A DNA stretch of 64,000 bases, taken from the NCBI RefSeq assembly GCF_012641405.1, contig NZ_JABAII010000027.1, positions 1 to 64,000 of the forward strand, given 5' to 3'. Positions within the stretch are counted from its first letter, which is position 1, and every line of letters starts with the position of its first letter. Source of the stretch: Rhizobium sp. P40RR-XXII (GTDB taxonomy: Bacteria > Pseudomonadota > Alphaproteobacteria > Rhizobiales > Rhizobiaceae). The position numbers were made by a program, and so were the translations under genes. The notes beneath the pieces are model-generated. The model was not told the DNA's origin. It ran no database searches and was given only the letters and a program-made list of their open reading frames with translations. Positions 52,790 to 61,197 of this stretch are shown here, piece after piece.

Positions 52790-53746
52790 ATGGCCCTTGT
52801 CAGCGGCTACCATCATCTAACGCTCTGCACCGACGGTGTGCAGGAGGATTACGACTTCTACACCAAGGTGCTCGGGCTTTATTCGGTCAAGCGCACGGTT
52901 CTGTTCGACGGCACGATCCCCGTCTATCACCTCTACTATGGCTCGCGGACCGGCGAGGCCTCGACCATCATCACCACCTTCCCCTTCCGCAAGCCGGCCG
53001 TCTTCGGTAGGCGTGGCACCAACCAGTCGAAGATCATCCAGCAGGCCATCCCGGTCGGTTCGGCCGACTACTGGGTCGACCGGCTGAACGCCAAAGGCGT
53101 CGAGGCAGCCAAAATTTCGCGCTTCGGCATCAGCCGCGTCGCTTTCAAGCATCCGTGCGGCATTCCGCATGAGCTGGTCGAAAGCCCGGCCGACAACCGT
53201 CCGTCGATCATCAACGAAGCGCAGGGCGTGAACGCCGCGCACGGCATCAAGGGCATCTATGGCGCGGCCATCGCTGTCTTCGACCGCACGGCGATGGACG
53301 ACTTCCTCTGTGTCGGCATGTCAATGAAGAAGGAAGCCGACAGCGACGAAGGCCTGATGTTCTCCGTGCCGAATGCCAGCGGGCCTAGCAGCATCGTCGA
53401 GGTCCTGGTCGAATCCACTGGCCCGCAGGGCACCTGGACGTTGGCCGGCGGCACGATCCATCACCTCGCCCTCAACACGGGCAACGAGGAAAACCAGCTC
53501 AAGCTCAAGGCGCATATCGAGGGCCTCGGCTTCACCGACGTCTCGGATCAGAAGGACCGCAACTATTTCAAGTCCTGCTATGTCCGTTCGCCCGGCGGGG
53601 CGTTGTTCGAGATCGCCTGGTCGGTTGAAGGCGGTTGGGCTCTCGACGAACCGGCTGATCAGATCGGCACGACGCTGGTCTTCCCGCCGTGGTTCGAAGA
53701 TCGCCGGCAGGAACTGATCGCAGGTCTCGAACCCGCAACATTCTGA
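52790..53746 (+). CDS. ring-cleaving extradiol dioxygenase, VOC family (PcpA/LinE-like)
   Basis: A 318-residue Fe(II) dioxygenase of the vicinal oxygen chelate family. PcpA/LinE-type enzymes cleave hydroquinones between a hydroxylated carbon and its neighbour, rather than catechols. Iron ligands by position are His9 (YHHLTLC), His225 (IHHLALN) and Glu274 (LFEIAWS), each two residues lower than the ligands known for PcpA. GGAGGAGGACAAA precedes the ATG at 52790; earlier in-frame starts read a poor sequence. It is followed by an esterase 10 bases on. It gives the cluster a second, para-diol ring-opening route. Confidence 0.9.
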   Translation: MALVSGYHHLTLCTDGVQEDYDFYTKVLGLYSVKRTVLFDGTIPVYHLYYGSRTGEASTIITTFPFRKPAVFGRRGTNQSKIIQQAIPVGSADYWVDRLNAKGVEAAKISRFGISRVAFKHPCGIPHELVESPADNRPSIINEAQGVNAAHGIKGIYGAAIAVFDRTAMDDFLCVGMSMKKEADSDEGLMFSVPNASGPSSIVEVLVESTGPQGTWTLAGGTIHHLALNTGNEENQLKLKAHIEGLGFTDVSDQKDRNYFKSCYVRSPGGALFEIAWSVEGGWALDEPADQIGTTLVFPPWFEDRRQELIAGLEPATF

Positions 53747-53756
53747 GCCCGGCGCC

Positions 53757-54401
53757 ATGTCAAACCACGACATACCGCTCCTCCTCGGCGCAAGCCCCGA
53801 GGAGGCCCTGGTGCATTGCATCTTCATTCACGGGCGTACCCAGTCGCCAGAGGACATGCAGGAGCAGGTGATTTCAAAGCTCAAAGTGTCCGGCGTCGCC
53901 TTCGTGTTGCCGCGGGCACGGGGTAACAGCTGGTATGACGCGCGCGCGACCGACGTGCTGACGGATCGAACCCGGCAACAGCTCGAGCAGGCGATCGCTC
54001 ATGTCAGGCAAGTGATCGGCGACCTTCCCGGCGCGACCGATCACCCGAAGCCGCTCGTCATCGGCGGCTTCAGCCAAGGCGCCTGCCTGGCGGTCGAGTA
54101 TGCGATGCGGCACGGTCCGTGGAACGGCGCTCTGGCAAGCCTGACCGGTTGCCGCGTCGGAACGCCGGCTTGCGACCGGCCTTTCGCCGATCTCGATCGG
54201 TTGCCGGTCTACCTGACCGGTTCCGACAAGGACCCGTGGATACCCGTCGATGCCTTCGCCCAGACGGCTGCGGCCCTCGCCCGAGCTCGGGCGCGGCTTC
54301 ATTGCGACATTCTGCCGGACAGGTCGCATGAGGTCTCCGCCACCGAAATAGCGCAGCTTGAGAGGGTCCTGTGCGGGCTTTCGAACCGGAGCTGGTGGTA
54401 G
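53757..54401 (+). CDS. phospholipase/carboxylesterase-type alpha/beta hydrolase
   Basis: A 214-residue hydrolase. Oxyanion start CIFIHGRTQSPEDM, nucleophile elbow IGGFSQGACLAVEYA (Ser), Asp in TGSDKDPWIP, His in DRSHEV. This is the compact carboxylesterase-2 layout. It pairs with PcpA-type dioxygenases in many catabolic clusters. Likely roles are hydrolysis of an ester or acyl chloride-like ring-cleavage product, or of an ester substrate. It ends the aromatic island. Confidence 0.87.
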   Translation: MSNHDIPLLLGASPEEALVHCIFIHGRTQSPEDMQEQVISKLKVSGVAFVLPRARGNSWYDARATDVLTDRTRQQLEQAIAHVRQVIGDLPGATDHPKPLVIGGFSQGACLAVEYAMRHGPWNGALASLTGCRVGTPACDRPFADLDRLPVYLTGSDKDPWIPVDAFAQTAAALARARARLHCDILPDRSHEVSATEIAQLERVLCGLSNRSWW

Positions 54402-54598
54402 TGCACGCAAACCAGGCTCTGACTTGCGGCCGGGCGGGTCGTCAACGGATCACACCTGCTCCATGCCTCAATGATGTTAGTCCTTCCATCGTCTGGCGAA
54501 GGCTGACCTCGGGCTCCTTGGCTAACCGGAGAGCCAATCTGACAACATCTACGCAGGCGAGTTTTCGCGCCTGCGATTGAGGCGCTACCCGACAAGGC

Positions 54599-54901
54599 TT
54601 ACTGACCCAGCCACCGGTATTCGGCAATGGACGCCTTGCCGGATTTCTTGTCGTACAAGCAAATCAGATTGACCATCTTCTTCGACTTGCCGCTCTTCTC
54701 ACGAAGAAGGATCGCAATCTTGCCCGTGGCGTCGTCGAAAACAACAGGGGCGCTCGCTTCCGGAGAAACCATCCGTGACTGACCGATGCAGGTACCGTTG
54801 GCCTTTGCGAAGAGCGCGTTCCAAGCGGCGTCGCTCGAAGCACTGGCGAGCTGGGTCAGGGATAGCAGACCCGCTGCGGCGGCAAAGGTGAATTTCAGCA
54901 T
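54599..54901 (-). CDS. small exported hypothetical protein
   Basis: A 100-residue protein with a clear Sec signal (KFTFAAAAGLLSLTQLASA, cut near residue 21). The mature part has two Cys (GTCIGQS and NLICLYDKK) that could form a disulfide, and a strand-rich pattern ending AEYRWLGQ. I do not recognise the family. It stands alone between the aromatic island and the sugar transporter. Confidence 0.68.
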   Translation of the reverse strand: MLKFTFAAAAGLLSLTQLASASSDAAWNALFAKANGTCIGQSRMVSPEASAPVVFDDATGKIAILLREKSGKSKKMVNLICLYDKKSGKASIAEYRWLGQ

Positions 54902-55153
54902 CGATTTTCCTCGTGTACATTTCGAATCGCGCCGGACATCGGCCGCCCGTCATTTGCCGTAAACGATGGCGGTATCAGGGCTGGTGGGGAAACTATCGCG
55001 TATCTGAAACACGCGGTAGGTTGGAACTCCTTACAATATCTGCGACCGGCGCAACACCGCGCTTTCCGACGATGGTGTTGCGATCGGAAAATCTCTCTTG
55101 CGGAGCCATCAGCTTAGCTCCTTGACCGGTCTAAATGCCAGAAAACCGGGGAA

Positions 55154-55180
55154 GCGGACCGCTGCATCAGCGGTCCGCTG
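55154..55180 (-). terminator. terminator of the second sugar-transporter operon
   Basis: Perfect 12-bp stem (AGCGGACCGCTG / CAGCGGTCCGCT) with a 3-base loop, starting 12 bases past the MalG-type permease stop on the minus strand. A weak TTTT follows downstream. Confidence 0.72.
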
Positions 55181-55192
55181 CCGCAGCATTCA

Positions 55193-56092
55193 TCATTCTT
55201 TCACGGCACCGGTCATGGACGAAACGTAGTAGTCGACGAAGAAAGAGTAGAGGATGACGACCGGCAATGAACCGAATAGAGCGCCGGCCATGAGCGAACC
55301 CCACTCGAAGACGTCGCCGCGCACCAACTCCGTCAGAACACCGACCGGGATGGTTTTGTTTTCCGACGATTGAATGAACGTGAGCGCGTAGATGAACTCG
55401 TTCCAGGAAAGCGTAAACGCGAAGATGCCGGCCGAGATCAGCCCCGGCACCGCCAGCGGGAGGATAATTTTGACAAGGATCTGCCAACGGCTGGCACCGT
55501 CGACCAGCGCGCTTTCTTCCAGTTCGAAGGGTATCGACCTGAAATAGCCCATCAACAGCCAGGTGCAGAACGGGATAAGGAACGTTGGGTAAGTGAAGAT
55601 GAGAGCCAGCCTGGAATCGTAGATCCCGAGCTTGAAGACAATGAAGGCCAACGGAATGAAAAGGATCGAAGGCGGGACGAGGTAAGCCAGGAAGATCAGC
55701 AAGCCGATCGATCGCGAGCCGGTAAAGCGCACACGCTCGATTGCATAGGCGCCAAAGATTGAGGCCAGCAACGACAGCGCAGTCGATCCCACCGCCACCA
55801 GTATCGTGTTCCAGAGCCAGCCTGGATACGACGTTTCGAAGAATAGGTACTTGATGTGATCGAGTGTCGGCTCGACCACCCAGAAGGGGCTGTAGTTATT
55901 GTAGTCGGTCAACTGTGCGTTCGGCTTGATGGCCGTTATCGCCATCCAATAGAAGGGAAACAGAAGCACGAAGACGAAGACCGCCATCGGCAAATAAAGC
56001 ATGACGATGCGCCGAGGCAGGCGGTTGAGATAGCCCATGCCTTCGACATTATCGGTGAGTACCGGATTGGCGGTGTTGGCTTTGGTGTTCAT
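55193..56092 (-). CDS. sugar ABC transporter permease (MalG type), second system
   Basis: A 299-residue inner-membrane permease with about six membrane segments. Coupling loop ELEESALVDGASRWQILVKI followed by ILPLAVPG. It is the last gene of a minus-strand operon (ATPase, binding protein, two permeases). A 15-base gap separates it from the MalF-type gene. Confidence 0.92.
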   Translation of the reverse strand: MNTKANTANPVLTDNVEGMGYLNRLPRRIVMLYLPMAVFVFVLLFPFYWMAITAIKPNAQLTDYNNYSPFWVVEPTLDHIKYLFFETSYPGWLWNTILVAVGSTALSLLASIFGAYAIERVRFTGSRSIGLLIFLAYLVPPSILFIPLAFIVFKLGIYDSRLALIFTYPTFLIPFCTWLLMGYFRSIPFELEESALVDGASRWQILVKIILPLAVPGLISAGIFAFTLSWNEFIYALTFIQSSENKTIPVGVLTELVRGDVFEWGSLMAGALFGSLPVVILYSFFVDYYVSSMTGAVKE

Positions 56093-56107
56093 GAGGTTCT
56101 CCCGATC

Positions 56108-57043
56108 TCAGTCCTGTCCGCCTTGCTGCCATTTGCGGCGCTGCAGACCGAAGAAGCTGAACATGATGGCGGCAAGCAGGAAGGGGATCATTGCAACCGC
56201 GATTGCCGCCCCTTCGCCGAGCTGCCCTCCAGGGATACCGCGCTGAAAGGAAAGCGTCGCCATCAGATGCGTCGCGTTGACCGGTCCGCCCTTGGTCAGC
56301 ACATAGATCAACTGGAAATCCGTGAACGTGAACAGCACGGAGAACGTCATCACCACGGCGATGATCGGGGTCAACATCGGCAACGTTACATATCGGAAAC
56401 GCTGCCAACTCGTGGCGCCATCAAGGGATGCCGCTTCTTGCAGCGAAGCGGGAATGGTCTGCAGACCGGCAAGCAGGGAAATCGCCACGAAGGGAATGCC
56501 GCGCCAGACATTGGCGATGATCACCGAGATCCGCGCATTGGTCGGATCGCCGAGGAAATTGATCGGGCCATGGATCAGGCCAATTTTCATCAGGGACCAT
56601 GAGATGATGGAAAACTGGGAATCATAAATCCACCAGAATGCCAATCCCGACAGCACCGTCGGAACGACCCAGGGGAGAAGCACGATCGCCCGGAAGAACG
56701 ACTTGAACGGCAAATGCTGATTGAGAAGCAGCGCCAGCCAGAGGCCGAGCACGAATTTCAGGACGGAGGCAACGAAGGTGTAGAGCAACGTATTGAAGAC
56801 CGTCAGCCAGAAAACCGAGTCATGGGCCAGGAATTGATAATTCTCCAATCCGATGAAACTCCCGGCACGCCCGATCCGCGTGTCCGTGAAGCCGAGCCAG
56901 ACGCCGAGCCCCAGCGGATAGGTGAGAAAACAAACCAGAAAGATGGCCGCCGGCAACATGAAGAGGAAGCCGAGCATATTGTTGTTCTGCATGAGCGATC
57001 TGATCGGGCCGCGCGTCGTATCGCCGGATGTCACGGTCGACAT
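56108..57043 (-). CDS. sugar ABC transporter permease (MalF type), second system
   Basis: A 311-residue inner-membrane permease. Coupling loop SLQEAASLDGATSWQRFRYV followed by TLPML. I use the ATG at 57043 because AGGAG lies eight bases upstream; the longer frame adds a Cys/Pro-rich stretch reading through the intergenic hairpin. About six membrane segments, with VGLGVWLGF-type periplasmic loop after the first. Confidence 0.91.
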   Translation of the reverse strand: MSTVTSGDTTRGPIRSLMQNNNMLGFLFMLPAAIFLVCFLTYPLGLGVWLGFTDTRIGRAGSFIGLENYQFLAHDSVFWLTVFNTLLYTFVASVLKFVLGLWLALLLNQHLPFKSFFRAIVLLPWVVPTVLSGLAFWWIYDSQFSIISWSLMKIGLIHGPINFLGDPTNARISVIIANVWRGIPFVAISLLAGLQTIPASLQEAASLDGATSWQRFRYVTLPMLTPIIAVVMTFSVLFTFTDFQLIYVLTKGGPVNATHLMATLSFQRGIPGGQLGEGAAIAVAMIPFLLAAIMFSFFGLQRRKWQQGGQD

Positions 57044-57067
57044 GGCATTATCTCCTGATGGACAGTC

Positions 57068-57093
57068 GCAGCATGCCGGCGCCGGCATGCTGC
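57068..57093 (-). terminator. intergenic hairpin between binding protein and permease
   Basis: A 26-base perfect palindrome (GCAGCATGCCGGC / GCCGGCATGCTGC), 17 bases after the binding-protein stop. It mirrors the hairpin at the same place in the first sugar transporter (2687-2712). Likely stabilises the upstream message or lowers permease expression. Confidence 0.7.
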
Positions 57094-57109
57094 AGATCTT
57101 CGCGGGGGA

Positions 57110-58423
57110 TCAAACCTTGTAGTAACGGTTTGCGCGGCGCTCAGCCTCTTTCATCGCATCCTCCGGCGTCATCTGCCCGGTCACGGCGGCGGCGAACATG
57201 TCGACGAGCACGTAATCGGCCATCACGCCGGCCGAAGCATAGCCGAGAGGACCGGCATAGCCGTTCGGGCGCAGCGTTTCCGAGGCGCGGGCATAGGGTG
57301 CGTGGACCGGATCGGCGGTCCAGACCGGGTTGTTGGCAAAGGCCTTCAGGGGCTGGCAGCAATAGGCGCTCGATCCTTGAATCCAGGCGTTCATCTGGTC
57401 GCCTTCCATCATGAACTTGATATAGGCCTTGGCCGCTTCCGGATATTTGGTATGGCTGAAAAGAACCAGCGAGCTCGTCTGGTGCAGCTCGACGCTTTTG
57501 CCGACGGGGCCGACCGGGAAGTTCGTGGTTCTGATGTCGGCGGCGATCTCGGCGAGCTTCGGATCCTTCTTCGCCGCATAATAGACCGATACGCCGTTTG
57601 CGATCAGCGATACCTGCCCGGCAAGGAAGGCGCGGTTGTTGTTGATGTCCTGCCAGCTTTCCGTTCCGGGGATGAAGGTCGCATAAAGATCCATCGCATA
57701 GTGGATGGCCGCCAGCGTTTCCGGGCTGTTGATGGTCACCTTGCCGCCTTCGTCCACCATCTTGCCGCCATGGCTCCAAAGCAGCCAATGGGCGTAATTG
57801 TTGCCGTCGCCGACCGCCTTGCCATGCGGGAAGCCGGCGGGCGTGCCTTTCGCCTTCATGGCCTTGCAAAGCTCAAGGAATCCCGCGGTATCCTTGGGGA
57901 ATTCGCTGAAGCCGGCAGCCTTTACATGGCTGTCGCGATATACGACGGCATTGCCGATCGCCGTCAGCGGCATGGCGATGAACTTGTCGCCCCGAGTTGC
58001 GTAACCGCGCACGCCGTCATACCAGCCGCCGTATTTGTTGCCGAGGTAGTTGCCGAGCTCCGTCAGGTCGACGAGTTTGTCGGGATACTGGTGAGCATCG
58101 TCGAACCAGCACATCACCATGTCGGGACCGGAACCGACGTTGGCGGCGACGGCGGCCTTCGGTCGGATGTCTTCCCAGCTTTCCTTGTCGACACGAACCT
58201 CGACGCCCGTCGCCTGCGTGAACTTCTTGGTATTGGCAAGCCAGGCATCCTCGTCTCCCTTGACGAACGGCGTCCAACGAAGAAGCCTGAGACTTGCGCC
58301 CTTTTCGGGCGTATAGCCGGGTTCGGCTTGGGCAAAAGATGGGCGTATGCCGAGCGGTGCGAGGCCAGCAATGCCGGCCGCAGCCGCGGATGCGGCGAGA
58401 AAGTCACGTCTCTTGAATGTCAT
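57110..58423 (-). CDS. sugar ABC transporter substrate-binding protein (family 1), second system
   Basis: A 437-residue periplasmic binding protein with a Tat signal (KRRDFLAASAAAAGIAGLAP, cut near SFAQA). The mature part starts with LRLLRWTPFVKGDEDAW and ends RANRYYKV, the family 1 extracellular solute-binding form. AAGGAGGAGTATC before the ATG at 58423 settles the start. A twin-arginine signal on a sugar-binding protein is common in rhizobia. Ligand not readable. Confidence 0.92.
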   Translation of the reverse strand: MTFKRRDFLAASAAAAGIAGLAPLGIRPSFAQAEPGYTPEKGASLRLLRWTPFVKGDEDAWLANTKKFTQATGVEVRVDKESWEDIRPKAAVAANVGSGPDMVMCWFDDAHQYPDKLVDLTELGNYLGNKYGGWYDGVRGYATRGDKFIAMPLTAIGNAVVYRDSHVKAAGFSEFPKDTAGFLELCKAMKAKGTPAGFPHGKAVGDGNNYAHWLLWSHGGKMVDEGGKVTINSPETLAAIHYAMDLYATFIPGTESWQDINNNRAFLAGQVSLIANGVSVYYAAKKDPKLAEIAADIRTTNFPVGPVGKSVELHQTSSLVLFSHTKYPEAAKAYIKFMMEGDQMNAWIQGSSAYCCQPLKAFANNPVWTADPVHAPYARASETLRPNGYAGPLGYASAGVMADYVLVDMFAAAVTGQMTPEDAMKEAERRANRYYKV

Positions 58424-58576
58424 GATACTCCTCCTTTGAAAACGGGAGCAAATCCCCCCGGCGCCCACCTTCCCGTGTGGTGGACGACGACCATCGCATC
58501 CGACCCTGCCGGATAGTCCCGTATCGACGGGTGAGCAGGAAAACTCCTCTTTTTCCTGCTTCCCGCCGAAGCGGTA

Positions 58577-59644
58577 TCACATTGTCAATCTCTGACCGCT
58601 TTCGGCGTCGAAGAGATGGACATGCGGCGCATCGATGGAAATGCGCAGCGTATCGCCGGGTCGGGCATTGATCCGTTCCCGGAAGATGCAGTTGACTTCG
58701 CTGCCGCCAAACCTGACGGCCATTTGCGTTTCATAGCCGGTCGGCTCGATCACGATGACTTCCGCCGGCAGACCATTGTCGTCGGGCGTAATGTATTCCG
58801 GCCGCAGCCCATAGATGAGGTCGCGACCCCTGGCGCCAGCCGGTGGATTTGCGATGGGCAGGACGGTTCCGTCCGACGCGATGAAACGGCCATCGCTCTC
58901 CGTATCGAGGCGGCCTTTGATCATGTTCATCGCCGGCGAGCCGATGAAGCCCGCGACGAAAAGATTGGAGGGCTTGTCGTAGAGATCCAGCGGCTTTCCC
59001 ACCTGCTCGACGACGCCGTCATGCATGACGACGATCTTGTCGGCCATCGTCATGGCCTCGATCTGATCATGCGTGACGTAGACGGTCGTGGTGCCGAGAC
59101 GTTGATGAAGCTCCTTGATCTCCGCGCGCATGGCGACCCGGAGCTTGGCATCAAGGTTGGAAAGCGGTTCGTCGAAGAGGAAGACCTGCGGATCGCGCAC
59201 GATCGCCCGGCCCATGGCGACACGCTGGCGCTGGCCGCCGGAAAGCTGGCGGGGATAGCGATCGAGCAGCTTGGTGAGGCCCAGGATGTCCGCGGCCTTT
59301 TTGACGCGCTGATCCATGTCGGCTTTCGGGGAGCGTTTAAGCATCAGCGAGAAAGCCATGTTCTGTGCCACCGACATGTGCGGATAAAGCGCATAATTCT
59401 GAAACACCATGGCTATGTCGCGGTCGCCGGGCGCCACTCCATTAACGACGCGCTTGCCGATACGGATCTCGCCGGCGGAAATGTTCTCGAGCCCGGCAAG
59501 CATTCTCAGCAGCGTGGATTTTCCGCATCCGGACGGCCCGACCAGAATCACGAATTCCCCGTCCGCAATCTCGATGTTCACCCCTTTGATAACCGGGAAC
59601 GCCCCGAATGATTTCCTGACATCGACAAACTCGACACCTGCCAT
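58577..59644 (-). CDS. sugar ABC transporter ATP-binding protein (MalK/UgpC type), second system
   Basis: A 355-residue ATPase. Walker A GPSGCGKST, signature LSGGQRQRVAMGRAIV, Walker B VFLFDEP, switch His in VTHDQIEAM, then the TOBE/OB domain (GLRPEYITPDD). It is the first gene of the operon, ahead of the binding protein, and lies 205 bases after the GntR regulator; that gap probably holds the operon promoter and operator. Confidence 0.95.
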   Translation of the reverse strand: MAGVEFVDVRKSFGAFPVIKGVNIEIADGEFVILVGPSGCGKSTLLRMLAGLENISAGEIRIGKRVVNGVAPGDRDIAMVFQNYALYPHMSVAQNMAFSLMLKRSPKADMDQRVKKAADILGLTKLLDRYPRQLSGGQRQRVAMGRAIVRDPQVFLFDEPLSNLDAKLRVAMRAEIKELHQRLGTTTVYVTHDQIEAMTMADKIVVMHDGVVEQVGKPLDLYDKPSNLFVAGFIGSPAMNMIKGRLDTESDGRFIASDGTVLPIANPPAGARGRDLIYGLRPEYITPDDNGLPAEVIVIEPTGYETQMAVRFGGSEVNCIFRERINARPGDTLRISIDAPHVHLFDAESGQRLTM

Positions 59645-59849
59645 AAAAGTCCCTCCCAGAACCTTTCACTTCCTTGACTTGCGGTCATCCCTCGTCCGAG
59701 GCACTAACCGCTCGGAATGCAGCGACCGATGCCGCGGCCCCCGCCAGTGACGGGCGCGATCCGGGTTCGTTGTGCGGCTTCGGGTTGCTCCATCTCAGTT
59801 CTTGTCTCCTTCACGTGCATGTCAGGCAGATCTCCTCATGCTGGTCAGA

Positions 59850-60593
59850 TCAGACCGGATTGCCGCTGGCCAGTTGAACCTTGGTCGTGTCGTAAATGCG
59901 TGTCAGATGATGCTCGAACGCCGCAACGACGGCGTCTCGATCATGGCAAGCGAGCGCCTCGAAGATCGCTAGATGATCGCTGTAGCTCGCCTCGATGGCA
60001 CCTGGCTTGGCCATGGCGTGGCGGCGGTAATTCATCATGTAGGTGTATAAATCGGTGACGAAGGCAGCGAGCAGCGGGTTTCCGCAGGCCCGATAGATGG
60101 CCACGTGGAATTCGCGGTCGCAGATCAAGAAACGCATCGCATCGTCGCCCCCGAGACGCTGAGCCTCCAGCAGGGCCTGCAGCTTTGCCAGGGTGATGTC
60201 ATCGATGCGCTCGGCCGCGTCGCGGACAACCTTGAGTTCGATATGAAGACGTGCAGCATGGACGGATTCCAGATCATAGCCGTCAATTGCATTGGGAGAG
60301 GCGATCGTCACGGTAATGTGGCTGAGGTCGACCTTACAGACACGACTGCGGCTGCCATGCGAAACCTCGATGATGCCCTGCGCGGCGAGCGCCTGAATAG
60401 CGCCACGCACCGTTTCGCGGCTGACATGAAGAACGTTGGCCAACTCACGCTCGCCCGGTAGCTCGTCGCCCGGCCGCAGCATGTTGGTGGCGATCAGGAC
60501 CATGAGCTTCTCGGCGATGACGTCACGCGCCGTTCGGCGGGCGAGGCTCCGCGCGATATTCGGTACCTCGGTCAAGATCGGACTTTCGTCCAT
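59850..60593 (-). CDS. GntR family regulator (FCD/FadR-like)
   Basis: A 247-residue repressor-type regulator. The winged helix-turn-helix is PGDELPGERELANVLHVSRE / TVRGAIQALAAQGIIEVSHG near residues 40-80. The C-terminal FCD domain includes DDAMRFLICDREFHVAIYRA, where Asp and His residues are the usual metal/ligand positions. It sits just upstream of the sugar operon on the same strand and very likely controls it. Confidence 0.92.
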   Translation of the reverse strand: MDESPILTEVPNIARSLARRTARDVIAEKLMVLIATNMLRPGDELPGERELANVLHVSRETVRGAIQALAAQGIIEVSHGSRSRVCKVDLSHITVTIASPNAIDGYDLESVHAARLHIELKVVRDAAERIDDITLAKLQALLEAQRLGGDDAMRFLICDREFHVAIYRACGNPLLAAFVTDLYTYMMNYRRHAMAKPGAIEASYSDHLAIFEALACHDRDAVVAAFEHHLTRIYDTTKVQLASGNPV

Positions 60594-61197
60594 CGCGCCC
60601 CCCGGTCCACTGGTCGGTCCAGCAGATCAGTTAATTAAAGATCGTTGAGGAAATCCGTCAAGACAAATTCGTTGCCGCAACCGACGATACGAAGCCCGAG
60701 GCCTTGCTTCCACAATCTGCCCGGACGTTGGAATGAGCCTGAGCAGTTGTCTAGGTGTGTAGTCCCGAGCGGGATGGGACGACAAATCCGCATTGGATCG
60801 CGCCGGCATCTACCTCTTTAGGATTATCGATGCTCCATGAGTAGTATATTTGGTGGTATTTTCATGAGAAAAATATCGCATTAGTTGCAATCCATCAAGC
60901 GACGATTCGCGATTCAGACATTGGGCAGCCCCGGCTGTCGTATATGCCTTCCTTTTGTGCGCTCGCTTGGATTTCCGCCGAAACGACTATGATCGCCGCC
61001 TTTACAGCAAGATAGAAGAAAATTCTGATCTCGTTTTCAGGACCGTTTCCAAAGTCTTCTGACCAATTGCTGAGCATTTTCTGATCATCGCCTTAGCACA
61101 ATTTTAATGATGTTGCAGCGCACAACAAACCATGCAACGATCCAGACATTCTTTCGGGAGGAAGAATATAGGCAGCTTCATCAAAGGATCTGTAGCT
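60594..61197. other. intergenic region between divergent genes
   Basis: About 600 bases. The stretch 60835-60895 is AT-rich and may hold promoter elements. A minus-strand 60-codon frame at 60895-61077 has a hydrophobic centre but no ribosome site and is not called. The right end leads into the membrane-fusion gene. Confidence 0.45.

Noticed and set aside
60895..61077. Minus-strand 60-codon frame with a hydrophobic centre
   Set aside because: Lacks a ribosome site and lies in an AT-rich promoter region; no support beyond being open.
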